A stretch of 64,000 nucleotides of DNA, from the NCBI GenBank assembly GCA_026874595.1, contig CM049313.1, forward strand, positions 37,082,159 to 37,146,158, in the 5' to 3' direction. The stretch's first letter is position 1; each line of letters begins with the position of its first letter. The DNA is from Sipunculus nudus. Lineage: Eukaryota; Annelida; Sipuncula; Golfingiida; Sipunculidae. Shown here one piece after another: positions 46,986 through 58,039 of the stretch. Under the pieces are notes generated by a model. The model did not search any database, was not told the origin of the DNA, and saw nothing but the letters and a program-made list of their open reading frames with translations. The position numbers were made by a program, and so were the translations under genes.

Positions 46986-49162
46986 CCCTGACCACATCAA
47001 GTTGAAGCATGTCATCTGGACTGACATCCTGACAAAAGCAGGTGGAGCCATGTCATCTGGACTGACAACCTGACCACAGCAGGTGGAGGCATGTCATCTG
47101 GACTGACAACCTGACGACAGCAGGTGGTGGGCTGGTGGCATGTCATCTGCACTGACATCTTGACCACAGCAGGTGGAGCCATGTCATCCAAACTGACAAC
47201 CTGATCACAGCAGGTGGAGGCATGTCATCTGGACTGACAACCTGACAACAGCAGGTGGAGGCATGTCATCTAGACTGACATCCTGACCACAGCACGTGGA
47301 GGGTTGGTGGCATGTCATCTGGACTGACATCCTGACCACAGCAGGTGGAGCCATGTCATCCAAACTGACAACCTGATCACAGCAGGTGGAGGCTTGTCAT
47401 CTGGACTGACAACCTGACCACAGCAGGTGGATGCATGTCATCTAGACTGACAACCTGACAACAGCAGGTGGAGGCATGTCTTCTGGACTGACAACCTGAC
47501 CACAGCAGGTGGAGGCATGTCATCTGCACTGACAACCTGACCACAGCAGGAGGAGGCATGTCATCTGGACTGACAACCTGACCACAGCAGGAGGAGGCAT
47601 GTCATCTTGACTGACAACCTGACCACAGCAGGTGGAGGCATGTCATGTTGACTGACATCCTGACAACAGCAGGTGGAGGCATGTCTTCTGGACTGACAAC
47701 CTGACCACAGCAGGTGGAGGCATGTCATCTGGACTGACAACCTGACCACAGCAGGTGGAGGCATGTCATCTGGACTGACAACCTGACCACAGGTGGAGGC
47801 ATGTCATCTGCACTGACAACCTGACCACAGCAGGAGGAGGCATGTCATCTGGACTGACAACCTGACCACAGCAGGAGGAGGCATGTCATCTGGACTGACA
47901 ACCTGATCACAGCAGGTGGAGGCCTGTCATCTGGACTGACAACCTGACTACAGCAGGAGGAGGCATGGATTCTGGACTGACAACCTGACCACAGCAGGTG
48001 GAGGGCTGGTGGCATGTCATCTGCACTGACAACCTGACCACAGCAGGAGGATGCATGTCATCTGCACTGACAACCTGACCACAGCAGGTGGAGGCATGTC
48101 ATCTGGACTGACAACCTGACCACAGCAGGTGGAGGCATGTCATCTGCACTGACAACCTGACCACAGCAGGAGGAGGCATGTCATCTGGACTGACAACCTG
48201 ACCACAGCAGGTGGAGGCATGTCATCTGGACTGACAACCTGATCACAGCAAGTGTAGGCATGTCATCTGGACTGACAACCTCACCACAGCAGGTGGAGGC
48301 ATGTCATCTGGACTGACAACCTGACCACAGCAGGTGGAGGCATGTCATCTGGACTGACATCCTGACCACAGTAGGAGGAGGCATGTCATCTGGACTGACA
48401 ACCTGACCACAGCAGGTGGAGGCATGTCATCTGGACTGACAACCTGATCACAGCAAGTGGAGGCATGTCATCTGGACTGACAACCTCACCACAGCAGGTG
48501 GAGGCGTGTCATCTGGACTGACAACCTGACCACAGCAGGTGGAGGCATGTCATCTGGACTGACAACCTGACCACAGCAGGTGGAGGCATGTCATCTGGAC
48601 AGACAACCTGACCACAGCAGGTGGAGGCATGTCATCTGGACCGACAACCTGACCACAGCAAGTGGAGGCATGTCATCTGGACAGACAACCTGACCACAGC
48701 AGGTGGAGGCATGTCATCTGGACTGACAACCTGACCACAGCAGGTGGAGGCATGTCATCTGGACTGACAACCTGACCACAACAGGTGGAGGCATGTCATC
48801 TGGACTGACAACCTGACCACAGCAGGTGGAGGCATGTCATCTGGACTGACAACCTGACCACAGCAGGTGGAGGCATGTCATCTGGACTGACAACCTGACC
48901 ACAGCAGGTGGAAGCATGTCATCTGGACTGACAACCAGACCACAGCAGGTGGAGGCATGTCATCTGGACTGACAACCTGACCACAGCAGACGGAGGCATG
49001 TCATCTGGACTGACAACCTGACCACAGCAGGTGGAGGCATGTCATCTGAACTGTCAACTTGACCACAGCAGGTGATGGTATGTCTTCTGAACTGATATCC
49101 TGGTCACAGCAGGTGGAGCCATGTCATCTGAAGTGACAACCTGATCACAGGAGGTGTAGGGA
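46986..49162. repeat. 41-bp minisatellite, about 53 copies
   Basis: Units read ACTGACAACCTGACCACAG, CAGGTGGAGGCATGTCATC, TGG with an exact period of 41 bp (for example ATGTCATCT at 48,301 and 48,342). The total is about 2,177 bp. Several left-half units have an insertion of GGGCTGGTGGC. Each consensus unit contains ACCTG, seven bases, CAGGT (5-bp stem) and an E-box CAGGTG. On the minus strand all three frames are open over several units because three periods give 41 codons. The 60-67 codon frames at 47,377-47,559 and 47,561-47,764 result from this and are not genes. Confidence 0.95.
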
Positions 49163-49231
49163 TGAAGTTTATTTTTACACTCATTTGATGCTTTAAATGT
49201 GCAGATATTTTGTGACACACTTATTATTGTA

Positions 49232-50671
49232 TCCGCCAAAACAGAGTTTTGCGGATACTATGTTTTCAGCTGCACGCCGCCGCCGAAGCGTAGGTGTCCT
49301 GAGAACTCCTCTGTAACCGCTGGGCGGAATTTTACGAAACCTGGGATTATGTTCGGGTCACATGTGAACTGCTGCACCCTGATTTTGTTTTGACCTCTGA
49401 CCTTTCCTCTGCACTCTGCGTCAGTTTGTGCATCTGTTTCCACACATAAACCCACATATCTCGGGAACCGTTTGACCGATCAGGAAAATTTTTTTGCACA
49501 AATGTAGCCCTTGGAGAGCTTTATAACATACACAAAAAATGGTGGCGCCACCTGCAACCATGTTTGCACAGTGTCCATCTGTTCGTCTGCCTTGGGTTAA
49601 AATCACTCATATCTCTGCAGTGACTAGACTAATTCACCTGAAATTCAGCATGCGTATACATCCTGGATAGCTTTCCTGATTTAATGACAGGTGGCGCCAC
49701 CTACATTCATGTTTACGCTGCAGACATCCAAGCTCATATTTCGGGAACTGTTTGACTGATTGGGCCAAAATTTTGCATGTGTATAGATCTCACATAGCTC
49801 TTTATCATTTGCAAAAGCATGGGCGCCACCTGCAGCCATTTTTGCACAGCTCCCGTCTGTTTGTATGCTGGGGGATATAATCACTCATATCTCTGCAGTG
49901 GTTTGACATATCTGCCTAAAATTTTGCAGGTTTATACATCCTGAACAGCTCTCTTGATTTTATGACAGGTGGCGCCATCTACATTCTAGTTTACGCTGCA
50001 GACATCCAAGCTCATATCTCGGGAACCATTTGACCGATTGGGCCAAAATTTTGTATGTGTATAGATCTCACATAGCTCTTTATCATACGCAAAACTGGTG
50101 GCGCCACCTGCAGCCATTTTTGCACAGCTCCTGTCTGTTTGTCTGCCATGGGATAAAATCACTCATATCTCGGCAGTGGTTTGACATATTTGCCTTAAAT
50201 TTTGCAGGTTTATACATCTTGGACTGTTCTTTTGATTTTATTACAGGTGGCGCAACCTACATTCTAGTTTACGCTGCAGACATCCAAGCTCATATCTCAG
50301 GAACTGTTTGAATGATTGGGCCAAAGTTTTGCATGTGTATAGATCTCACATAGCTCTTTATCATACGCACCACCTGCCACCATTTTTGCACAGCATCTGT
50401 CTGTTTGTCTGCCAAGGGCTAAATTCACTCATATACATGTAGTGGTTTGACTTATCTGCATAAAATTTTGCATATGGATGCAACTTGGACAGCTTTCTGG
50501 ATTTTGTGGTAGGTGGCGCAACCTATATTTACATTTCGGCTGCAGACATCCATGCTAATATGCAACACTTCACTCTATTTCCCTTAGCCACTCAATCCAT
50601 GCCTCACTTCACCCATTCCACTCTGATTTAGGCAGATACACATAGTCGCTTGTCGACTATCCGTATTCTAG
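49232..50671 (+). mobile_element. Non-autonomous Helitron-like element with both ends, about four internal 278-bp tandem units
   Basis: The left end reads A then TCCGCC at 49,232, inside a hairpin TATCCGC...GCGGATA (49,230-49,257). The right end is CTAG (50,668-50,671) followed by T, preceded eight bases upstream by a hairpin TAGTCG-CTTGT-CGACTA (50,643-50,659). TC at the 5' end, a short 3' hairpin 8-12 nt before CTRR and insertion between A and T are the canonical Helitron signs. Inside, CCATTTTTGCACAGC or its variant lies at 49,558, 49,836, 50,114 and 50,380 (spacings 278, 278 and 266). No Rep/helicase frame is present. GGTGGCGCCACCTGCA recurs once per unit. Confidence 0.7.
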
Positions 50672-52800
50672 TTTATAAATATTAATGTTGAAAGCATAAC
50701 AGTTGTGGTTTTATCCAAATGTGCTATGTCCAAATCAAACAAAGCAAACTCTAAAACTACTGAAAAGTTCCTGGCGGATTTGACTTTAGTTTGGCAGTGT
50801 GTCTTTCTTGTGTCAACTTTCATCTCACATAGGGTCATGTATTGAGTTTATATATAATGCAAAATATGCTTCAAAGCTGTATTTAAATTAATTCTATAAA
50901 ACTGAAGGTGGCACTAAATAATTGTCACACATTTCCTCTGTGAGCAACATTCAAAGATATTATATTCTAGTCCTGAAGTGTCAGGACAATACAAAGTGTG
51001 TCCTAAGGGGGGAGGGGGCTTCTGTCTCCATATTTTCACATAAATCCCAAGGCATCTTGCATTATTTGAGAAATTTCATGAAGGATATATTGCAGCAGCA
51101 TCTACCAGGACCTATGCCTCTAGCAGTTGAACTTTTCCAGTGGAAAGAAACTACTGGTACTGCATTTATCCACATACAGCAAAAAGGATTTAAAGCTGTA
51201 ACTAAAAGAAATCTATGAAGAACTCACATGTGAAATAGATCCAGCTATTTAAGCAGAACTTCACTATGAGTAGTTATGGCAGACTGAGACTGCAGGAAAT
51301 GCACATTTTGGAAGGAATATTATCCAGCAAGGATAGCTTGTTGTAAGACCAATATCGACACTACTTCTGACACTTATCTTTATAGCTATCTCTATTGGAG
51401 TAGCTCTTTCACCAATCTGACCAGAAATCATACCTCCTCAATCCGTTGTGAGCATATCTGAGAGGTAAATCCACACATAGTGCATTGCCTTATTTTGGCT
51501 ATGATTGCACTGACCTCGGGCGCTGACCATGTCACCTATGCTCGATGACTATGCCTTCCCCTCACAAGTTAACTTTTGTAAATCTGTAGTCTTTGCAAGC
51601 CTTGTGTTAGGGCCTGTAATGTCTGTTTCCCATGGCAAGGCTCTGTCCACATGTTAACTGGCTGCCACGCACAATGGGAGGACATAGACAAGGTCCAAGA
51701 TTCATGAGCTATAAATGACACATTCTTGTTACTTTAAACAAGTGGGCTGTGACAAAGTTCTACCAATTTTCAACCTTTAACAGGGGCCTAGAGGAACAAA
51801 TAGTCCCCTTTCATGTGTTTAACAAGGAATGTGTGGCATCAGGGATACCCAAATATCCCAAATCCTTGTCAAGAACCCCTATTAATTAAAAAAAAACTTG
51901 CAAAATACAAACAGGATTTTAAACATGGGACCCATGGGTCATGGCGCTCAGCTGATTGTGACAGTTATAACTGCATCTCCATAGATTTTTTGAAGTTGCA
52001 ATAAAAATACTATCCTAAGTGCTCAGGAACTAGGGCTCAATGACTTGGGGGGGGGGGGGGGAATTACAACACCTTTGAATATAAATACAAAATATGGAAT
52101 TAAATTCAATGGTGCTTGGTGACTGGTGGGAGTTACAGCACCTATGCATATACGTAAAGGATTAAATTTAATTTAAATGAAACTAGATGCGGTCGGACAA
52201 TGGTCCTCAGAGGGCCCCACATTTCTGATATGCTGGACTTATTTACATGTGGTTGAAAAATTAATATGACAAAGAAACAGGTTTTTATCCGTATGCATGA
52301 GGGAAAAAATCCTACCGGATCAAATAATATTAAAGAAAATATGTCTGGAATAATATGTGCAACAGAAAATCACCAAATGTAATCTGTTCGCCATATTTGA
52401 TTTTGAGCAAGTCTGTTATTCAATTAGTCTGGAGCCCCCATAGTGAAAGAAAATCAGCGATCGGGCTGTGGCAGCCATATTGGAATCCAAACAGGTCTGT
52501 AATTCAATAGGTCTGTAGCCCTAATAGATACCAATCATCCCTGTGAATTTGGGAAAGCTGCAGTGTGTTGTTGTTGGGTTATCGCACACAAAAGAAAAAC
52601 AGCGATCAGGCTGTGGCGATCACTATAGGGCACTGCTTGTCAAGCTGGGCCCTAATTATTTTTAAATATTTAACAAGGCCTACAGGCCTAATGCAAACCT
52701 GTGCAAAGTTTGGAAGTATGAATGGAGGATTATTTTTAAAATTTAATACTTATCCTCTTATGTCCTGCATATCTACCTTTCGGACTAGGACATTTTAAAA
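50672..52800. other. Spacer between two inverted Helitron-like copies
   Basis: Contains a 98-codon frame at 50,922-51,218 with no recognised domain, a GC-richer unassigned stretch at about 51,470-51,720, a family A leader fragment (GGGACCCATGGGTCATGGCG at 51,927-51,946) and a G15 run (52,047-52,061). The phrase CAGCGATC(G/A)GGCTGTGGC occurs twice, at about 52,455 and 52,600. CAAGGCCTACAGGCCTAATG (52,674) is shared with about 60,270. No gene can be supported. Confidence 0.45.
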
Positions 52801-53751
52801 CTAGATGGGTAGTCGACAAGCAACTACATGTATCCGCTGAAATCAGAGTGGGACAGGTGAAGTGAGGCATGGATTGAGAGGCAAGGGGAAATAGAGTGAG
52901 GGGTGTTGCATATTAGCATGGATGTCTGCAGCCGAAATGTGTATGTATGTTGCGCCACCTACCATAAAATCCAGAAAGCTGTCCAAGTTTGTGCAAAATT
53001 TTAGGCAGATAAGTCAAACCACTACTTGTATATCAGTGATTTTATCCCACAGCAGACAAACAGAAGGATGCTGTGCAAAAATGGTGGCAGGTGGTGCCAC
53101 AAATTTTGCGTATGATAAAGAGCTATATGAGATTGCCACCTGTCATAAAATCAAGAAAGCTATCAAAAATGTATAAACCCGCAAAATTTTAGGCAGATAA
53201 GTCAAACCACGGCCGAGATATGAGTGATTTTATCCCACAGCAGACAAACAGATGGACACTGTGCCAAAATGGTTGCAGATGGCGGCACCAGGTTTGTGTA
53301 TGATAAAGGGCTATAAGAGATCTATACACACGCAAAATTTTGGCCTAATCGGTCAAATGGTTCCCGAGATTTGAGCTTGGATGTCTGCAACATAAACGTG
53401 AATGAAGGTGATGCCATCTGTCATAAAATCAAGAAAGCTGTCTAAGATGTATAAACCTGCAAAATTTCAGGTGGATAAGTCAAACCACTGCAGAGATATG
53501 GGTGATTTTATCCCAAGTCAGATGAACAGATAGATGCTGTGCAAAAATTTTTGCAGGTGGCGCCACCAGTTTTGTGTATGCTAAAGAGCTTTGCGAGATC
53601 TATATACATGCACAATTTTGGCCAAATCAGTCAAACAGTTCCTGAAATATGAGCTTGGATGTCTGCAGGGTAAACGTGATTGAAGGTGGCGCCACCAGTC
53701 ATAAAATTAAGAAAGCTGTCTAGGATGTATAAACCTGCAAAATTTCAGGTG
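52801..53751 (-). mobile_element. Second Helitron-like copy, inverted and 5'-truncated
   Basis: Read on the minus strand it ends with CTAG (52,801-52,804) followed by T, with the same hairpin (TAGTTG-CTTGT-CGACTA) five bases upstream. The subterminal stretch (GGACAGGTGAAGTGAGGCAT, GCATATTAGCATGGATGTCT) matches 50,540-50,640 in reverse. About three 278-bp units follow. At about 53,752 the sequence switches to family C without a Helitron 5' end, so the copy is truncated or was joined to family C. Confidence 0.7.
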
Positions 53752-54016
53752 AAATATTGGACAATTTGGCTGGACAGTTTCAGAGAAGAAGATTTTTAAA
53801 GTTTTTTTTAGCTTTTTCTCTATAAAATTTAAATTAATGCAGATGCCCAATCTAAGCTCCAGGGCACTAAGTTTCAGATGTGACTAATTCTTACATGTAA
53901 TTTGGAGCTGGTACCTCCTACAGTTTCTGACTCACAGCCATGGACGACGGAAAGCCAGCCCTAGACGGCGGACGGACGACGCTGCACCATCACATAAGCT
54001 CACAGGTTCCCTAAAA
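53752..54016 (+). repeat. Family C fragment
   Basis: It begins GAAATATTGGACAATTTGGC, continues TTTCAGAGAAGAAGATTTTT and TTTAGCTTTTTCTCTATAAA, and ends GACGCTGCACCATCACATAA, GCTCACAGGTTCCCT. The order is the same as at 21,158-21,393. Confidence 0.7.
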
Positions 54017-54895
54017 AACAGGCAGAGAGATGGAAAACAAAGCAAATAACTTTAATTTCAATTCTACTGAGACAGGAAAATATTGAACAAATATTTGCAT
54101 TACATCCTATTTTTTCTTTTGTTAAGTCATTTTTTTTTTAAGTTTATAAATTTTACCATATATTTACAGTATATCATATATATCTGAATATTTAAATTGA
54201 TTAACAAATCTAAATTGCATCAACATTTATACTTAATTTAGTCAGATAACCTCACATAATGCACACAAATATATTTCTTTTTGTTATAAAATATAATTTT
54301 TTAATTTGCAACTTATAGTCAGCTGAGCTAAAAAGCTATTTAGTGATCCTGATGTAATTTGTAAACTAGACAGATTTGAACATAAGATACTGGGGGAGAT
54401 ATCATCAAAAATAGAAGGCTGTGGCCAAGAAACAAGGCTATGACATTTTATGCTAAAAACTCCTGCTGTTGCTGGGATATTTGGTACTAGATTTAACATC
54501 ATGTATGCAAACACCTTAAACCTGAAAATGTTGTGATTGGTAACTCTTGGATTTGCATAAAGAAGCCATTTTTAAATTAATCTTTCAAGTCACATCATTT
54601 AATTTCCCTTGGTCAAAGATACAGTTGACCATAATGGGAAAGCTGAGATTTAAACATATTCTGACTAGTAGAGGAATAAGCAGAAAATACTATTTCACCT
54701 CCAAGAGAGCAAGCTACCAGAGGTATAGTGCCAACTTCAGGCAAACACAATGAAAAAAAAAAGGTAAAGGATTCTGCCCCATAAATGAAAACGTAATTTA
54801 GAAAATTTTGAGATCACCAAAATTCTAAATCCTGTGCAAACATCAGTCTGAAATTAATGCTTTTTCATTAAGTATTCACTGAATTCCCCCAGCAT
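54017..54895. other. AT-rich stretch without a recognised gene
   Basis: Unique AT-rich DNA with two unsupported short frames (54,284-54,514 minus, 54,547-54,753 plus). A TCAGCTGAGCTAAAA phrase at 54,320-54,334 is an orphan copy of the bivalve repeat-end word. Confidence 0.4.
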
Positions 54896-55766
54896 TAGTG
54901 TTGGGACAATATGAGTTTTGATATAATGATAATTATTTAAATTTTATTGCGATATACTGTGATATCATTTTTTATATATATAATGTCATTAATGAGCCAT
55001 CAATGATAATAAGAGCCACGTTGATGGTACTGACTTTAGACAAGAGGTTCACTATTAATATAATTTTTTTTTTATACCCATTGTGTCAGTATCACAGGAT
55101 CACTCATTCAGTGATACAAGTTGCCAGAAGGCGCTGCTGGTGTGCAAGCTTGAGGCGCGGGAACTCCTGCCCCCATCGCCACATCACGCTTGCCAGAACT
55201 TTCCACCATGTTTCCTATGACTACAATAAAGCTGAAGAATTCTGGAGAGTTTTGAAGAGCGTGTCATGACTATCATGTCTAAATATTCCAACCCCAATTC
55301 TATAAGGCAAAATATGCAACCCGTCAGGAATGTTGGACTTTTACATTGACATTTTTGTTCCACATAATAAAAAGATAAATATGTTTAATTATAGTTCTTT
55401 CTTTATTATGGTATTTTCTCCTTGAATGCTTGTCCTCACTGATTGGTCCTGCTACTTCTGGACATTTCCGACTAATCTCAAAGTCAGTAAGCACTCAGTT
55501 CCACCCACACACAAGTCTTCAAATGCATGCAGTTCATAAAAAGAAATATGATTCTTGAAAATAAATGTTATTTGGAACATGGACAGACCTTAATGATGCC
55601 AGTTTCCCTAGATAAAATACACTTCAAGGGCTTGCTTGTGAACCAAAATCGTGGACAAAATGTATACTGTGATATCGCGATATGAAAGTTCATGGTATGA
55701 TTACTGTAGCTGTCAGATATCATGAAAATACCAAATACCGGTAACTGTCCCAACCCTAACAAGCAT
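54888..55766. mobile_element. hAT-like non-autonomous element, 863 bp, with GC-rich core
   Basis: The left end TAGTGTTGGGACA starts at 54,896. The right end, read in reverse from 55,758, is TAGGGTTGGGACA (12 of 13 match). The subterminal ATATCGCGATAT and TACCGGTA words near 55,670-55,742 are typical of a common hAT family. Flanking octamers CCCAGCAT (54,888-54,895) and ACAAGCAT (55,759-55,766) agree at six of eight positions, an aged 8-bp duplication. The core at about 55,120-55,200 is GC-rich (GAGGCGCGGGAACTCC) and lies inside an 88-codon frame (55,003-55,269) of unknown product; it may be captured DNA. Confidence 0.65.
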
Positions 55767-56270
55767 TAAAGAATCCTTGCCTATGATTTAAAGGCTGAAG
55801 TGTTCTAATTTACTGACTCATCTGAAGGAAAGTGAAAAAGACCATTTTGGACTGCAGAAAATCGCTATACAGAGGTGGGGCCACCTGAAGGTTATAATCC
55901 CATGTCAGTCATTTGCTGAGTATGTCTGTAAATTTTGGTGAATGAAGCAGCAAGGGTCTTCGAGATAAAGAGATATTTGATAAATGAATGGGGCAGGAAG
56001 GACTGAAGGACAGACGGACAGACAAGAACCATATTAGTAGTAGTACTCCCTCCTTATAATGGGGGACTATTTATGTGGGCAAGTACAGATACTCTGATTG
56101 ATACCGATAAATTAATTGCATGTACTGCCATCTGTTCAACCTTAATGAATACATGATTCAACTGCCAATTAGACCAAGTAAGTGACTGGGACAGCTGATT
56201 GCCTACTTATGGAGATTTAACTGGCATTCCCAAAGCAACAATGTCCTTCCTTCACATACAGGGGACATAC
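55767..56270. repeat. Probable dispersed repeat with GACAGACGGACAGAC tail
   Basis: The order GGTGGGGCCACCTGAAGGTT, TGTAAATTTTGGTGAATGAA, AGCAAGGGTCTTCGAGATAA, AATGGGGCAGGAAGGACTGA, GGACAGACGGACAGACAAGA (55,873-56,027) is the usual style of bivalve interspersed repeats. There is no second copy in the window, so the call rests on style. Confidence 0.4.
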
Positions 56271-56277
56271 TGATAAA

Positions 56278-56415
56278 ATGCAAATGAGAGGTAACCATCA
56301 GGTCCTAATACAGCCTTGTGGCACTCTTATATGCAAATATCAGGGATTCACCCTAAAATGCAAATATCAGGGATTCACCCTAAATGCAAATATCAGGGAT
56401 TCACCGTAAGGACCT
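56278..56415 (+). promoter_or_regulatory. Cluster of four POU octamer sites, three in a 26-27 bp tandem
   Basis: Exact ATGCAAAT occurs at 56,278-56,285, 56,331-56,338, 56,358-56,365 and 56,384-56,391. The last three are inside a 26-27 bp tandem unit (ATGCAAATATCAGGGATTCA, CCCTAAA). ATGCAAAT is the canonical binding octamer of POU-domain (Oct) factors. The tandem may be a chance microduplication that happens to include the octamer. The fourth, unlinked site 53 bp upstream makes function somewhat more likely. Confidence 0.4.
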
Positions 56416-57359
56416 TACAGTTGCAGGGCATTGGTCATAACAGCCGGCAATGAGTTGCATCAATCGCTGCATGGGATCACGCTTCATTTTACACAACAGT
56501 AGGAAACATAAATACTAACACCCTGACAGGGCTATATGCAATGTGATACTCAACATACCTTCTCTGACACCTGAAATAAATTTGTAAAACAATATATTTG
56601 ACCTTATCCATTACCACTTGTACAGACAATTAAATTCTATTTAGCAAAAGCCTCTCTGTCGTACCAATGTCTGTATGGACTTGCTGATGTACCCTCCTCT
56701 GGTTTCTCATTCAGGAACACTCATCATCCAAAATGTATATAACTTTCATTCAAGAGTCAGAAATGGTTGCAACTCAGTTAATTTTATTCCATTGACACTT
56801 CAGTTTTATTGAATAAAAAGTAAATAGTACACATGATTCTGTATACTCTGCTTGTCAAAAAGATTCGTAAAAAAACACCGTGATTCCTGGCAATGTATTT
56901 GGTCAATATTAATATATTATTTTTTTCAATAAAATATCAATACCACATTTTACAAAAAAAGGACAGAATAATTGCAATGTTACCATTAATATTTCTGGGG
57001 ATTCAACTGGTGGACAACTTTATGTAAGACATACTTAAATATAATTTAAATGCAATAGCAGAAGATCATGTTATAACCTTTGAGGTTCTGAGAACAGATG
57101 TTTAACAATTTCAAAGTATTTCCTCACATAACTGTAAATCTTACATGTCAACATACAAAGGATTATTTGGCTCTAAACTAGGATTAAGAAAATGTACTGA
57201 GTCTTCAAAGTCCTCACATTAAAATCTTGAATCTGGAACACTTCATTTAGGAATCCTTGGAGACGAATATTTCCCACGTAAAAGAAACAGTACTTGGTGA
57301 CAGATCTAGCCTTTGGGAAAATACAAAGAATGTAAATATAAAATAAATTAAGCTCACTC
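56416..57359. other. AT-rich stretch, possible distal 3' region of the minus-strand exon
   Basis: No gene was recognised. On the minus strand AATAAA words are present near 56,780 and 56,795 (TTTATT on the plus strand). They could serve as polyadenylation signals for the exon at 57,839-57,950, which lies about 1 kb upstream on that strand. This link is inference. Confidence 0.3.
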
Positions 57360-57838
57360 TGATTAAACTGAGCAGTTGTTTGTTCTTTGCCAGCTTTTAA
57401 TTAACACTTGTTTTGCTTAATTATATAGTATAATTAGACAAATGATGCCTTAAATTATATTTGTTCAGACCTGTAATCACTTTGTGCTGACAACAGCACT
57501 TGTGAAAACCTTGCCGGCGTAATTATTGGGTGACAGAGGAGGACTTTTCTTCAGTGTGACCGTCCTTACAGGCTGTCATCATACATCAACCCACCTTCAG
57601 CGGTAAACAAATATATTGAACAAACACACGGCCAGCATCAGTCTCCCCCCTACGTTTTTGCTCCAATAACACAGCGCTTTATAACATTATTAATAACTGA
57701 TCCTCAGCTCCGTCGCCCAAGTCCATCATTGGTTTTTTGTAAAAGCCAATTTCTGCCCTGGGCATCTGTGCTTTTATGTGTCAGGAATAAATGAGAAACG
57801 CATGCAATACACAAACACAGAAAACACTGGTCCATAGC
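57360..57838 (-). promoter_or_regulatory. Conserved-looking non-coding block just downstream of the candidate exon
   Basis: Non-repetitive, balanced composition, rich in known factor words: GTAAACAA (forkhead, 57,603), CACTTGTG (57,498), GCTGTCATCATAC (MEIS/TALE-like, 57,572), several TAATTA. It begins immediately beyond the TAA of the candidate exon in that exon's direction, so a structured 3' UTR is an alternative to an enhancer. It has no open frame of note. Confidence 0.3.
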
Positions 57839-57950
57839 TTATTCTACCACTGACCACTTGGCCGGTTCTCTCAGCTTAAGTTTAATGTTAATGGGATAAA
57901 GCTGATTCGTCTGCCTGGCTATTTTGGGGTCCTGTACATCGTAGGTGAAT
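57839..57950 (-). CDS. Candidate terminal coding exon, product unrecognised
   Basis: On the minus strand a pyrimidine-rich acceptor (TTATTTATTTTGTTCCAG) ends at 57,951. It is followed by 37 codons and TAA (stop 57,839-57,841). The exon begins with the last base of a split codon. Its peptide opens FTYDVQDPKIARQ and closes LKLREPAKWSVVE, with alternating hydrophobic residues that suggest beta strands and a charged C-terminus. Third codon positions are about half G or C, well above the surrounding AT-rich DNA, and the codon mix (CCC, CCG, AGG, ACG) is coding-like. The frame stays open 86 bp into the supposed intron, where the composition drops to AT-rich and the peptide becomes a run of F, I and Y, which supports the acceptor. 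No upstream exon was identified with confidence before the window end. I do not recognise the family; a chance frame remains possible. Confidence 0.5.
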
Positions 57951-58039
57951 CTGGAACAAAATAAATAAGTCTCAGAAAAGCAAAACCAAATATAAATGAA
58001 TATAAATATAAATTTCTCAGAGACATCAGGTCTCATTAC

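Noticed and set aside
47377-47764. Minus-strand frames encoding a repeated PPPAVVRLSVQMT-type peptide
   Set aside because: They are a by-product of the 41-bp array: three units make 41 codons, so all minus frames stay open over several units.
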